NCBI RefSeq assembly: GCF_036226365.1
Contig: NZ_CP108462.1
Coordinates: 7,534,501-7,598,500 of the forward strand
Source of the DNA: Streptomyces sp. NBC_01262
GTDB lineage: Bacteria; Actinomycetota; Actinomycetes; Streptomycetales; Streptomycetaceae
Length of the DNA stretch: 64,000 nucleotides
Direction: 5' to 3'
Shown: positions 16,407-24,768 of the stretch, piece after piece
How the letters are laid out: each line of letters opens with the position of its first letter
Numbering within the stretch: the first letter of the stretch is position 1
Notes under the pieces: model-generated
Databases searched by the model: none
What the model saw: the letters and a program-made list of their open reading frames with translations, nothing else
Told to the model about the DNA's origin: nothing
Translations under genes and position numbers: made by a program

Positions 16407-17627
16407 CTACCCTGCGGGCCGTAGCGGCAACGCCTGCCCGGCCACAACCAGCAGCACATGCTCGGACTCGGCCGCGACGGCCGCGTTGAGCCGTCCCAGC
16501 TCGTCGCGGAAACGGCGGCCGCTCGCTGTCGCCGGCACCACGCCCGATCCCACCTCGTTGCTGACGGCCACGGCGGTACGCCGGGTGGCCCGCCAGGCCG
16601 CCGCCAACTCGTCGACCCGGGCCCGCAGTTCGCGCCGGCCGCCGTTCGCCCACACCTCGTCGTTCCAGGCGCCGACGGCGTCCATGGCATCGGTGAGCCA
16701 CAGCGCGAGGCAGTCGATGAGCAGGGCCGGCTCCTCCTGGCCGCCGGCGAGCAGCGGGACGAGGTCGCAGGTCTCGACGGTCTGCCAGGACCCGGGACGG
16801 CGCTCGCGGTGCAGCGCGATCCGCTGCGCCCACTCGGCGTCGCCGCTCCGGTTGCCGCTCGTCGCGACGTACAGGACGTCAGGGAAGGCCGCCAGCCGCC
16901 GCTCCGCCTCGACGGACTTGCCGGACCGGGCCCCGCCGAGCACCAGGGTGCGGCGCGGCAGGTCCGGCACCTCGGCGTACTCGCCGGTGGTCAGGCTCGT
17001 CCCGTCCGGCACCGCCCGCGCGCCGAGCGCCGCCAGCCGCCGGCGCAGCTCCGCGCCGGGCGGTACGGAGTGGCCCAGGTGGACGGCGATGACGTCCGTC
17101 GCCTTGTCGACGGCGCCCGCCGCGCGCAGCCGGGCCAGGGCGTCCGGCCTCTCCACGGCGTCCAGCAGGACCATCTCGTACGCGTACGAGCCCTCCACCG
17201 GCCCGGCCAGCCCCGCCGGGCCGCACCCCGGCGGCAGGTAGAGCAGCCGCTCGCCGCCCGGCCCCTCGACGACGTAACCGGAGCCCGGCGCGTCCACCGG
17301 CACGGCCGTCACCCGGTGCCCGGAGATCAGCGCCGGCTCCTGGCCCGCCAGCACCCGCACGGGCGCCGGAAGCCCGGCCGGGATCTCGACGGCGGGGCCG
17401 TCGTGCGGGTGGGAGAGCAGCACCTGACGCACGCCGGTCAGCGAGCGTCCCGCCCGCGCGGCGGAAAAAGCCAGGCCGGGGGTCAGGTCGATCAGCAGCG
17501 TGCCGTCCACGAGGACCGCCGTCGCGGCACGCGCGTGAACGCCGGTCGCGCACGCGCATGCGGCGCAGGGGCAGTCGGGGACGGGCAGGCCCTCGGGGCC
17601 TCCGGTGCCGAGGAGAGTCAGTTCCAC
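16407..17627 (-). CDS. cobU: PhnP-like metallo-beta-lactamase domain fused to CobU
   Basis: 406 aa. Residues ~235-406 form adenosylcobinamide kinase/guanylyltransferase: P-loop LVLGGARSGKSVEAERRL, then VLYVATSGNRSGDAEWAQRI, LLIDCLALWLTDAM and VSNEVGSGVVPATASGR. Residues 1-~200 resemble PhnP-type metallo-beta-lactamase folds: MELTLLGTGGPEGLPVPDCP, a cluster CPCAACAC, LIDLTPGL, and QVLLSHPHDGP in place of the usual HxHxDH. The metal motif is therefore altered, so the N-domain may bind rather than hydrolyse. Kinase activity is secure by motif; the role of the N-domain is unknown. It is the first gene of the cobU-cobT pair. Confidence 0.92.
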   Translation of the reverse strand: MELTLLGTGGPEGLPVPDCPCAACACATGVHARAATAVLVDGTLLIDLTPGLAFSAARAGRSLTGVRQVLLSHPHDGPAVEIPAGLPAPVRVLAGQEPALISGHRVTAVPVDAPGSGYVVEGPGGERLLYLPPGCGPAGLAGPVEGSYAYEMVLLDAVERPDALARLRAAGAVDKATDVIAVHLGHSVPPGAELRRRLAALGARAVPDGTSLTTGEYAEVPDLPRRTLVLGGARSGKSVEAERRLAAFPDVLYVATSGNRSGDAEWAQRIALHRERRPGSWQTVETCDLVPLLAGGQEEPALLIDCLALWLTDAMDAVGAWNDEVWANGGRRELRARVDELAAAWRATRRTAVAVSNEVGSGVVPATASGRRFRDELGRLNAAVAAESEHVLLVVAGQALPLRPAG

Positions 17628-17697
17628 GTGATGATCCTCCCTCCTTCGTGCACGCTACGCTGCCGGGCAGGCACCCCGAGGGACGAGGAGTACGGAC

Positions 17698-17907
17698 ATG
17701 GCGTGGACGTGGCGGTTCGAGAAGGCCGACGGCACCGAGGTTCAGCCCGCTGTGGAGCCGGAGGAGTTCACCACGCAGGGGGACGCCGAGTCCTGGCTCG
17801 GTGAGGTCTGGAAGGACCTGCTGCAAGGTGGCGCCGACCAGGTCGTGCTCTCCGAGGACGACACCAAGATCTACGGCCCGATGAGCCTGCACGGCACGGA
17901 GGAGTAG
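17698..17907 (+). CDS. Small conserved acidic protein
   Basis: A 69-aa acidic protein (AWTWRFEKADGTEVQPAVE, then a GDAESWLGEVWKDLLQGG segment and VVLSEDDTKIYGPM). The pattern of alternating strands and one helix is typical of small cytoplasmic actinobacterial proteins. ATG 17698 has GAGGAG 6-7 nt upstream. It is divergent from cobU across 70 bp. No function is recognised. Confidence 0.8.
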   Translation: MAWTWRFEKADGTEVQPAVEPEEFTTQGDAESWLGEVWKDLLQGGADQVVLSEDDTKIYGPMSLHGTEE

Positions 17908-17916
17908 GCCGCGAGG

Positions 17917-17940
17917 GGGCGCCGGGTCGACCCGGCGCCC
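17917..17940. terminator. 24-bp perfect palindrome between convergent genes
   Basis: GGGCGCCGGGTC (17917-17928) is followed directly by its reverse complement (17929-17940). It lies 10 bp beyond one stop and 19 bp before the other. It is a bidirectional terminator-like hairpin without a T-tract. Confidence 0.65.
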
Positions 17941-17958
17941 GTCACGGGCCCGGGCACG

Positions 17959-18753
17959 TCAGTCCCGCACCCCGCACAGATGCAGCAGCGCCGCCACCGC
18001 CCGGTACGGATCCGTCCGTCCCGCCAGCTCCTCCGCCGCCAGCAGCTGGTCCTCCAGCGCCTCCGCGGACTCCACCCGTACGTCGTCACCGACGCCGTCC
18101 GTGAAGACCCGCACCCCGTACCAGGCCCGCAGCGGTACGCCGATCCCGGTCAGGGTCGCGGCGAGCGCCTCGCGGCGGTCGGCGCGGACCGTCAGGCCCA
18201 GCCGGTTGGTGTAGGTGGCCGCGTTCGGGCCGAAGGCGGCGACCGCCCCCGCCCAGTCGCCGTGGAGGGCGGGCCGCATGGCGAGCGCGTCGCCGTTGCG
18301 GACCAGCAGGGAGAGCAGCCCGCCCGGGGCGAGCACGCGTGCCAGGGCGGCGAGCATGGGGTCGGGTTCGGGGACGTACATCAGGACGCCGTGGCACAGC
18401 ACCACGTCGAAACTGCCGGGCCCGAAGTGACGGCCGGTCTCGCGGCCGTCGCCTTCCACCAGGGTGACGCGGTCGCGTATGCCCTCCGGTTCGGCGGCGA
18501 GCGCGTCGCGCAGGGCGCCGAGCATGACCGGATCGGACTCCAGGCCGGTGACCAGGTGCCCGGCGCGGGCCAGCCGCAGGGCCTGCGTGCCCTGGCCGGC
18601 GCCGACGTCCAGCACGCGAAGGCGCTGCCCCACCGGGAAGCGGGAGGTGATCTGCTCGTCGAGCTGCCTGGCCACGAGCTCCTGGCGCACGGTGTTCCGC
18701 AGTCCGTCCAGCTTGCTCAGCCAGGCGTCGGCCGCACCGGTGAACCCGCTCAG
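17959..18753 (-). CDS. SAM-dependent methyltransferase (class I)
   Basis: About 264 aa. Motif I is VLDVGAGQGTQALRLARAGH, followed by the acidic loop GLESD. Motif II-like FDVVLCHGVLMYVPEPD and motif III VLAPGGLLSLLVRNGDALAM are present. Substrate unknown; the arrangement is like UbiE/CmoM-type small-molecule methyltransferases. I set the start at CTG 18753, whose TG is shared with the upstream stop codon (CTGA overlap), because no ATG/GTG occurs between the end of the upstream gene and the GTG of NTVRQELVARQ about 20 codons later. Either start keeps the fold complete. Confidence 0.78.
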   Translation of the reverse strand: MSGFTGAADAWLSKLDGLRNTVRQELVARQLDEQITSRFPVGQRLRVLDVGAGQGTQALRLARAGHLVTGLESDPVMLGALRDALAAEPEGIRDRVTLVEGDGRETGRHFGPGSFDVVLCHGVLMYVPEPDPMLAALARVLAPGGLLSLLVRNGDALAMRPALHGDWAGAVAAFGPNAATYTNRLGLTVRADRREALAATLTGIGVPLRAWYGVRVFTDGVGDDVRVESAEALEDQLLAAEELAGRTDPYRAVAALLHLCGVRD

Positions 18754-19349
18754 AGCTTCGCGCCGCGCTTGACCTGCGGCTTCGGCAGCCGCAGCTTGCG
18801 CATCTGCAGGGTCCGCATCAGACCGTAGGCGACCGCGCCCTTGGTCGGCTTGTCCGCGAACCGGATCCGCAGCTGGCGGCGCAGCGTGAAGGCCGTGACG
18901 AAGGAGTCGACCACGATCAGCACGATCACGACCAGCCACAGCAGCAGCGCCAGGTTCTTCAGCGCCGTGTTGTTGACGATGCTCATGACGAGGATGAGCA
19001 CGGCAATCGGCAGGAAGAACTCCGCCACCCGCAGCCGTGCGTCCACGTAGTCCCGTACGAACTTGCGCACCGGGCCGGCGTCACGGGCCGGCAGATAGCG
19101 CTCGTCGCCTCCGGACAGCGCCTTCTGCCGCTTGGCCATCTCGACCCGGCGGGCCTCGCGGGCCTGCTTGGACGCGGCCTTGCGGTCGGTCGGAACGGAC
19201 ACCACTGTGCGGCGGCGGGTCTGGGACTCGCTTCGCTTGGGTGTGGGGCGACCCTTGGGAGCCTGCGGATCGCGGGACTGGCGCTCGTCCTCGACCGTGG
19301 TGGTCGAGGCCTTGGCGGCCTGCTCATCTTCGGAACGACGTCGGAACAC
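18750..19349 (-). CDS. DUF3043 membrane protein
   Basis: A 199-aa protein with a basic, Ser/Thr/Arg-rich N-terminal half (~1-75) followed by PVRKFVRDYVDARLRVAEFF and two adjacent transmembrane segments (FLPIAVLILVMSIVNNTAL and LALLLWLVVIVLIVVDSFV). The C-terminus is basic (RMRKLRLPKPQ-like). This layout fits the actinobacterial DUF3043 family, whose function is unknown. The start is GTG 19349. Its stop overlaps the start of the methyltransferase gene, so the two are probably translationally coupled. Confidence 0.85.
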   Translation of the reverse strand: MFRRRSEDEQAAKASTTTVEDERQSRDPQAPKGRPTPKRSESQTRRRTVVSVPTDRKAASKQAREARRVEMAKRQKALSGGDERYLPARDAGPVRKFVRDYVDARLRVAEFFLPIAVLILVMSIVNNTALKNLALLLWLVVIVLIVVDSFVTAFTLRRQLRIRFADKPTKGAVAYGLMRTLQMRKLRLPKPQVKRGAKL

Positions 19350-19547
19350 AACCCCAGGTTACGTGGTCCCCGAGCCGTCCCCCAGTCTCCCCGTCATCCC
19401 AGGGCCGTAGGACACCGAACTGTGATCGTCCTGGAGGAGGAGCGCATCAGGGCACGAACAGTGGGGTAATGGAACCAGGCCCCGTACTGTGGGGTCTGTA
19501 GAGGTGTGCTGGCGAGCTGAATCGGTAGAAGGGGGCGCGCGAGGCCC

Positions 19548-20318
19548 ATGAGCGGTGTCATGAAGCGGATGGGGATGATCTTCCGCGCGAAGGCCAACAA
19601 GGCCCTGGACCGGGCCGAGGATCCGCGCGAGACCCTGGACTACTCGTACCAGAAGCAGCTCGAACTGCTGCAGAAGGTACGCCGGGGAGTCGCGGACGTG
19701 GCCACGTCGCGCAAGCGGCTGGAACTGCAGCTCAACCAGTTGCAGCAGCAGTCGTCGAAGTACGAGGACCAGGGCCGCAAGGCGCTCGCCCTGGGCCGTG
19801 AGGACCTGGCGCGCGAGGCGCTGTCGCGCAAGGCGGCACTGCAGCAGCAGGTCACCGACCTGGAGACGCAGCACCAGACCCTGCAGGGCGAGGAGGAGAA
19901 GCTCACCCTGGCGGCCCAGCGGCTGCAGGCCAAGGTCGACGCCTTCCGTACGAAGAAGGAGACCATCAAGGCCACCTACAGCGCGGCCAAGGCCCAGACC
20001 CAGATCGGCGAGGCCTTCTCCGGCATCTCCGAGGAGATGGGCGACGTCGGCATGGCCATCCAGCGTGCCGAGGACAAGACCGAGCAGCTGCGCGCCCGGG
20101 CGGGTGCCCTGGACGAGCTGCTGGCCTCGGGTGCGCTCGATGACGCCAGCGGGCTGGCCAAGGACGACATCCAGAGCGAGCTGGACCGCATCTCCGGTGG
20201 TAGTGATGTGGAACTGGAGCTGCAGCGCATGAAGGCCGAGCTGGCCGGCGGCACCCCGCAGCAGGCCATCGAGAGCGGCCAGCCGGAGCCCACGGACAAG
20301 CCGCGCTTCGAGAAGTAG
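19548..20318 (+). CDS. pspA: Phage shock protein A (PspA/IM30)
   Basis: A 256-aa almost wholly coiled-coil protein that polymerises on stressed membranes and helps keep the proton gradient. The N-terminal amphipathic segment SGVMKRMGMIFRAKANKAL is membrane-binding in the family, followed by EDPRETLDYSYQKQLELLQK. Long heptad-rich helices run to ~residue 200. It is followed 17 bp downstream by the PspA-associated protein gene, a layout known in Streptomyces. ATG 19548 lies downstream of an AGAAGGGGG ribosome-binding region. Confidence 0.95.
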   Translation: MSGVMKRMGMIFRAKANKALDRAEDPRETLDYSYQKQLELLQKVRRGVADVATSRKRLELQLNQLQQQSSKYEDQGRKALALGREDLAREALSRKAALQQQVTDLETQHQTLQGEEEKLTLAAQRLQAKVDAFRTKKETIKATYSAAKAQTQIGEAFSGISEEMGDVGMAIQRAEDKTEQLRARAGALDELLASGALDDASGLAKDDIQSELDRISGGSDVELELQRMKAELAGGTPQQAIESGQPEPTDKPRFEK

Positions 20319-20335
20319 GAAGGCAGGAGGGCGTC

Positions 20336-20614
20336 ATGATCGTACGGATCATGGGGGAGGGCCAGGTGACGGTGGACGAGAGCCACCTCACCGACCTCAA
20401 CAAGCTCGACGACGAGCTGCTCGCCGCGATGGACAAGGGCGACGAGGCGGGCTTCCGCGGCACGCTTCACGCCCTGCTCGGCGCCGTGCGGTCGCTTGGC
20501 GCCCCCCTGCCGGACGACTCCCTGGAGCCCTCCGAACTGATCCTGCCCAACCCCGACGCCACGCTTGAGGAAGTCCGGGCGATGCTCCGCGACGACGGCC
20601 TGATCCCGGGCTGA
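20336..20614 (+). CDS. pspAA: PspA-associated protein PspAA
   Basis: A 92-aa protein (MIVRIMGEGQVTVDESHLTD, then NKLDDELLAAMDKGDEAGF and a Pro-rich SLEPSELILPNPDATLEEVR). It matches the small PspAA partner encoded directly after PspA in actinobacteria. It probably modulates or docks on PspA. GGAAGGCAGGAGGGCGTC gives a strong Shine-Dalgarno before ATG 20336. The stop at 20614 is 23 bp from the convergent acetyltransferase stop. Confidence 0.85.
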   Translation: MIVRIMGEGQVTVDESHLTDLNKLDDELLAAMDKGDEAGFRGTLHALLGAVRSLGAPLPDDSLEPSELILPNPDATLEEVRAMLRDDGLIPG

Positions 20615-20636
20615 CCCCGGACTGATCCCAGCCCCT

Positions 20637-21506
20637 CTACAGGAACGCCGCCGACGGCACGTACGGCGTCGGCGGCCGCATCCCGCGCAGGCACACATAC
20701 CCCGCGTTCGTGATGTCGAGCCCCGCCGTGATGCCGACATCGAGCGCCCACTGCTGGTCGGCGGTGAGGTTGGGGACATCCGCCTCGGTGCCGTCCGGCA
20801 GGCTCAGCAGGGCCGCGGTGAGCAGCCGGGTCGCCAGCCGCCGCGAGGTCGCGGCGAGCAGCTCGACCGAGCCGCCGGGGTGCAGATAGCAGTAGCCGCT
20901 GCCGGCCAGGTCGTCGACGACGAGGAGCGCGTAGTCCCGCAGCAGCTGGTCGTGGTCGGGCCCGTGGGCCCCGCCCCGGGTGCGCCGGGCGACGGAGTCC
21001 ATGAGGTCGCGGTGCTTCGCGGAGCCCTCGTGGACGGCGCCGTCGGGCGCGGGGAGGCGGGACTTGTCGACGCGGCCGGACAGCCGCATGGCGGGGTGCA
21101 GGGCGAAACCGGCCTGCCGGTACGTCGCGGCGGCGCGCGGATCCCGTGAGCCGCAGATCATCCCCCGCAGGCAGCCGCGGCCGTAGAGCATCGCGGCGGC
21201 CAGGAGCTCGCGGCCGACGCCGCGCCCCTGGGCCTCGGGCAGTACGGCGAACGTGGACAGCCCCCAGGTGCCCTCGCGCCGCAGGGACAGGGCGGCGCCC
21301 ACCGGCATGCCGGAGGTCTCGTCCACGGCGAGCCAGCAGCCGCCCGGGTCTGTCCGGGCGAGGTGCCGGTGGCGCTCGCGGTGGCGGGCGGCACGCACGG
21401 GATCGTCCGGCGCGGGGAACACCCGCGAGGGGCCGAGGGCGGCAGCGGACACGACCCGCACCGCCTCGGCGTCCTCCTCGTCATCGCGTAAAGGGCGCAG
21501 CAGCAC
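20637..21506 (-). CDS. GNAT-family acetyltransferase (two-lobed)
   Basis: 289 aa, about twice the length of a single GNAT domain. The N-lobe carries motif A: TFAVLPEAQGRGVGRELLAA (~residues 90-109), and ATYRQAGFALHPAMRLSG follows. The C-lobe (~150-289) has GSGYCYLHPGGSVELLAATS and lacks a clear acetyl-CoA loop, so it is probably a degenerate second GNAT lobe. Substrate unknown. GTG 21506 is the first in-frame start. It follows nadA on the same strand by only 9 bp, so it is probably transcribed with it. Confidence 0.78.
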   Translation of the reverse strand: MLLRPLRDDEEDAEAVRVVSAAALGPSRVFPAPDDPVRAARHRERHRHLARTDPGGCWLAVDETSGMPVGAALSLRREGTWGLSTFAVLPEAQGRGVGRELLAAAMLYGRGCLRGMICGSRDPRAAATYRQAGFALHPAMRLSGRVDKSRLPAPDGAVHEGSAKHRDLMDSVARRTRGGAHGPDHDQLLRDYALLVVDDLAGSGYCYLHPGGSVELLAATSRRLATRLLTAALLSLPDGTEADVPNLTADQQWALDVGITAGLDITNAGYVCLRGMRPPTPYVPSAAFL

Positions 21507-21515
21507 CCCGCCACC

Positions 21516-22691
21516 CTACGGAAGCGCGAGCATCCGCTCCAGGGCCAGCTTGGCGAAGCGCTCGGTCTCCTCGTCGACCCGGATGCGGTTGACGACCTTG
21601 CCGTCCGCGAGCGACTCCAGCGTCCAGACCAGGTGCGGGAGGTCGATGCGGTTCATGGTCGAGCAGAAGCACACCGTCTTGTCGAGGAAGACGATCTGCT
21701 TGTCCGGGTGGGCCTTGGCAAGCCGCCGTACGAGATTGAGCTCGGTGCCGATCGCCCACGCGGACCCGGCCGGGGCGGCGTCCAGCGCCTTGATGATGTA
21801 CTCCGTCGAGCCGACCTGGTCGGCCGCGGTGACGACCTCGTGCTTGCACTCGGGGTGCACCAGCACGTTGACGCCGGGTATGCGGGCCCGTACGTCCTCG
21901 ACCGACTCCAGCGAGAAGCGGCCGTGCACCGAGCAGTGGCCGCGCCACAGGATCATCTTGGCGGCCCGCAGCTGCTCGGGCGTGACGCCGCCGCCCGGCT
22001 TGTGCGGGTTGTACAGCACGCAGTCGTCGAGCGAGAAACCCATGTCGCGCACGGCGGTGTTGCGTCCGAGGTGCTGGTCCGGCAGGAACAGCACCTTCTG
22101 CCCCTCCTCGAAGGCCCACTCCAGCGCGCGCTTGGCGTTGCTGCTGGTGCAGATCGTGCCGCCGTGCCGGCCGGTGAAGGCCTTGATGTCGGCCGAGGAG
22201 TTCATGTACGAGACGGGGACCGTGACATCCGCGATCCCGGCGTCGGTGAGGACGTCCCAGCACTCGGCGACCTGCTCGGCGGTGGCCATGTCGGCCATGG
22301 AGCAGCCGGCCGCGAGGTCGGGAAGGATCACGGCCTGGTCGTCGGAGGTGAGGATGTCGGCGGACTCCGCCATGAAGTGCACACCGCAGAAGACGATGTA
22401 CTCGGCCTCCGGCCGGGCGGCCGCGTCACGGGCGAGCTTGAAGGAGTCGCCGGTCACATCGGCGAACTCGATGACCTCGTCACGCTGGTAGTGGTGGCCG
22501 AGGATGAAGACCTTCTCCCCGAGCCTGGCCTTCGCGGCACGCGCGCGCTCGACCAGATCCGGGTCGGAGGCGGCGGGCAGGTCACCGGGGCAGTCCACGC
22601 CGCGCTCGCTGCGCGGGTCGGCTTCACGGCCCAGCAGCAGAAGCGCGAGCGGGGATGGCTGGACGTCCAGCGGTTCGGTTGTGGTGGTCAC
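21516..22691 (-). CDS. nadA: Quinolinate synthase NadA
   Basis: A 391-aa [4Fe-4S] enzyme that condenses iminoaspartate with dihydroxyacetone phosphate to quinolinate in de novo NAD synthesis. Family motifs: FILGHHYQRDEVIEFADVTG, IVFCGVHFMAESADILT, LVHPECKHEVV and FLDKTVCFCSTMNRI. The Cys residues in these motifs are candidate cluster ligands. GTG 22691 (TTTTEPLDVQPSPLALLLLG) is preferred over the ATG 13 codons upstream, because AAAGGG precedes it at ~10 nt and the upstream residues are non-homologous-looking. The divergent neighbour encodes an Fe-S carrier, which fits the cofactor need. Confidence 0.95.
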   Translation of the reverse strand: MTTTTEPLDVQPSPLALLLLGREADPRSERGVDCPGDLPAASDPDLVERARAAKARLGEKVFILGHHYQRDEVIEFADVTGDSFKLARDAAARPEAEYIVFCGVHFMAESADILTSDDQAVILPDLAAGCSMADMATAEQVAECWDVLTDAGIADVTVPVSYMNSSADIKAFTGRHGGTICTSSNAKRALEWAFEEGQKVLFLPDQHLGRNTAVRDMGFSLDDCVLYNPHKPGGGVTPEQLRAAKMILWRGHCSVHGRFSLESVEDVRARIPGVNVLVHPECKHEVVTAADQVGSTEYIIKALDAAPAGSAWAIGTELNLVRRLAKAHPDKQIVFLDKTVCFCSTMNRIDLPHLVWTLESLADGKVVNRIRVDEETERFAKLALERMLALP

Positions 22692-22771
22692 GGGCCGGAG
22701 CCCTTTCTCTGCGGTTCTCTGGCGGCTCAACCTTTATCGTCTGTTTGACGCTATCTATCATAACCCGTTCG

Positions 22772-22808
22772 CGTCAGCCTGACGATGGCCCTCGCGTCAA
22801 TGTGACGC
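22772..22808. promoter_or_regulatory. Pair of CGTCA/TGACG palindromes in the nadA-erpA divergent region
   Basis: CGTCAG-C-CTGACG (22772-22784) and GCGTCA-ATG-TGACGC (22794-22808) share the half-site CGTCA and have centres 23 bp apart. A further half-site TTGACGC is at 22745-22751. They sit between the nadA start and the divergent gene, beside an AT-rich stretch (CTATCTATCATAACC) that probably holds a promoter. This looks like an operator for a dimeric regulator; its identity is unknown. Confidence 0.5.
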
Positions 22809-22936
22809 ATTCCCTGAGCCGAGCGCGGTGTGCGAGCATGGATCGCAGAGAACGACGTACCGGATCCGGAATGAATCCGGAGCGCCACCGGTTAAAGGTC
22901 GGTGGTAGCAGTCCGTACAACCCGGGAGAGAAGCAG

Positions 22937-23287
22937 ATGACGGTTCAGGACGAGACCAGCACGGATGGCATCCTTCTGTCCGACGCGGCGGCCGCCAAGG
23001 TCAAGGGCCTGCTGGAGCAGGAAGGCCGTGAGGACCTCGCGCTGCGCGTCGCCGTCCAGCCCGGCGGTTGCTCGGGCCTGCGGTACCAGCTCTTCTTCGA
23101 CGAGCGCTCGCTCGACGGCGACGTCGTGAAGGACTTCGGCGGTGTGAAGGTCGTCACCGACCGCATGAGCTCGCCGTACCTGGGCGGAGCCTCCATCGAC
23201 TTCGTGGACACCATCGAGAAGCAGGGCTTCACGATCGACAACCCGAACGCCACCGGCTCCTGCGCCTGCGGCGACTCGTTCCACTGA
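22937..23287 (+). CDS. erpA: A-type iron-sulfur carrier/insertion protein (ErpA/IscA family)
   Basis: A 116-aa protein that delivers Fe-S clusters to apoproteins. The three conserved cysteines are present: PGGCSGLRYQLFF and the C-terminal SCACGDSFH. The β-strand core (ILLSDAAAAKVKGLL, then ASIDFVDTIEKQGFTIDNPN) is typical, and the length is standard. ATG 22937 follows GGGAGAGAAGCAG. It is divergent from nadA, an Fe-S enzyme, with a shared 245-bp control region. Confidence 0.93.
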   Translation: MTVQDETSTDGILLSDAAAAKVKGLLEQEGREDLALRVAVQPGGCSGLRYQLFFDERSLDGDVVKDFGGVKVVTDRMSSPYLGGASIDFVDTIEKQGFTIDNPNATGSCACGDSFH

Positions 23288-23296
23288 GCACCACGT

Positions 23297-23336
23297 AAAA
23301 CGGCGGCACCACCCTTTCGGATGGTGCCGCCGTTTT
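23297..23336. terminator. Bidirectional rho-independent terminator
   Basis: A perfect 15-bp stem (23297-23311 with 23322-23336) has AAAA at one foot and TTTT at the other. It can serve the Fe-S carrier gene on the plus strand and the membrane-anchored protein gene ending at 23345 on the minus strand. Confidence 0.9.
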
Positions 23337-23344
23337 GCTTTCGG

Positions 23345-24706
23345 TCACTTCTTCGGCACCGTGGTGCCGTCCGACAGGTCGATGACCTTCCGGCCCCCGA
23401 GCGCCTTGTCGAGCGCCACGGTCTCGGTGAAGTCCTTGGCGATGGCGATGCACATCTTCCCCGGGTCTTCCTTCTGGGCCGTGACCTGCACCATCACCTC
23501 GGTGCCCGACTCATCGGCGGACGCCGAGTAGGTGCTGCACACCCCGCCCCAGAAGTGCAGCCTCAGGCTTTTCCCGGAGACCGCATACGACGTGATCTTC
23601 ATCCGGATCGTGGCGGGCGCCGTGGTCGTGGTGGGCGTCGGCGAGGCCGAGGGCGTGGACGTCTTCTTGACGTACGCCGGGTCCACCGCGGGCTGCGCCA
23701 GCGTCGAGGTCTTGCGCACCCCGGCCTGGGCCACCTCGAACAGCCAGGACGGCACCAGGGTGGGCCGGCTCGCCACGAGCTGCGAGGACAGGCCGAAAAC
23801 CGCTTTGCGTACCTGGAGCGGCTGGGTCTTCGTCGGCACGCAGGGCATGATCGACGGCAGTACGGGGTCGTCGCCGGGGGACTTCGACTCCTTCGGCTGG
23901 ATGGTCGGGCAGGCACCGATCCCGTAGTCGCCGCCCGTGCCGCCTGTGCCACCCGTGCCGCGCAGCTCCTTGAGCGCCCGCGCCGCGGTGACCACCGGGT
24001 ACGTGGCGCCCCTGGCCAGCGGCGACAGCCGGCCGAGGGCGGTGCCCACCACGCCGTCCGCCCGGATCCGCAGGCTCGTGCGCCAGCCGTACGTCGGCAG
24101 GCCCGCCACCACCGGGTCGGCGTTCACGACGCGGACCTCGTCGGCGGCCTCACCCGCGTCCACGGCGGCGTCGCCCAGGCCGAGCGCGGCCAGCAGCGGC
24201 TTCGCCACGGCCAGCGCTTTGCGCTCCGAGACCACCGAGCCGTAGTCCTCCAGCGGGCCCATGCCTTCGGCGGCGTACGACCAGGTGCCGGGCGCGTCCT
24301 TCAGTACCTGGAGCGTGGGGCCGGTCCCGCCGCCCGCCTTCCAGTACCCCTCGACGGACCGCACCCCGCCCGGCACGCCGAGTGCCTTCGCCAGCTTCTC
24401 GGCGGTCGCGCGTGACACGCTCCCGGGCTTCAGGACGGCAGCCGAGCCCGGCCCGTCCGGCAGGACGCCGGTGGCGGGCGTGGCCAGGTTCGCTCCACCG
24501 GTGTTCACTCCGCCCAGGTCCAACGGCAATGGCGACGGTGAGGAATCGTTACCGCTACTGCCCGAGGATGACCGCCCGGCGCCGCCGCCCGACGATGACG
24601 TCGCCCAGTACGCCCCGCCGCCGCCCGCCAGCAGGACCGCCATGGCGACCCCCGCGACGAACAGGGGGGACCTGCGCCGGGGCCGATCCTCCGTACGTTC
24701 GTTCAT
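23345..24706 (-). CDS. Membrane-anchored extracytoplasmic protein, unknown function
   Basis: 453 aa. A basic N-terminus (NERTEDRPRRRSP) precedes one transmembrane segment (LFVAGVAMAVLLAGGGGAYWA, ~residues 14-34), a Ser/Gly-rich stalk, and a large exported domain. The domain has repeated AEKLAKALGVPGG / GYWKAGGGTGPTLQVLKDAP-type segments, a Pro/Thr-rich tract (STPSASPTPTTTTAPAT) and a C-terminal strand-rich part with two Cys. There is no lipobox Cys after the hydrophobic segment. No family is recognised. ATG 24706 lacks a good ribosome binding site; the upstream open frame is non-coding in character. Confidence 0.75.
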   Translation of the reverse strand: MNERTEDRPRRRSPLFVAGVAMAVLLAGGGGAYWATSSSGGGAGRSSSGSSGNDSSPSPLPLDLGGVNTGGANLATPATGVLPDGPGSAAVLKPGSVSRATAEKLAKALGVPGGVRSVEGYWKAGGGTGPTLQVLKDAPGTWSYAAEGMGPLEDYGSVVSERKALAVAKPLLAALGLGDAAVDAGEAADEVRVVNADPVVAGLPTYGWRTSLRIRADGVVGTALGRLSPLARGATYPVVTAARALKELRGTGGTGGTGGDYGIGACPTIQPKESKSPGDDPVLPSIMPCVPTKTQPLQVRKAVFGLSSQLVASRPTLVPSWLFEVAQAGVRKTSTLAQPAVDPAYVKKTSTPSASPTPTTTTAPATIRMKITSYAVSGKSLRLHFWGGVCSTYSASADESGTEVMVQVTAQKEDPGKMCIAIAKDFTETVALDKALGGRKVIDLSDGTTVPKK

Positions 24707-24768
24707 GCCGCTTCGACGGAGCTGAGCCTCAGGTGGTTCCAGGGGCCAGGACGGGCCCCTGACAGGCC

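Noticed and set aside
17628..17697. B12 riboswitch upstream of cobU
   Set aside because: Only 70 bp separate cobU from the divergent gene, too short for a cobalamin aptamer, and no B12-box-like sequence is seen.
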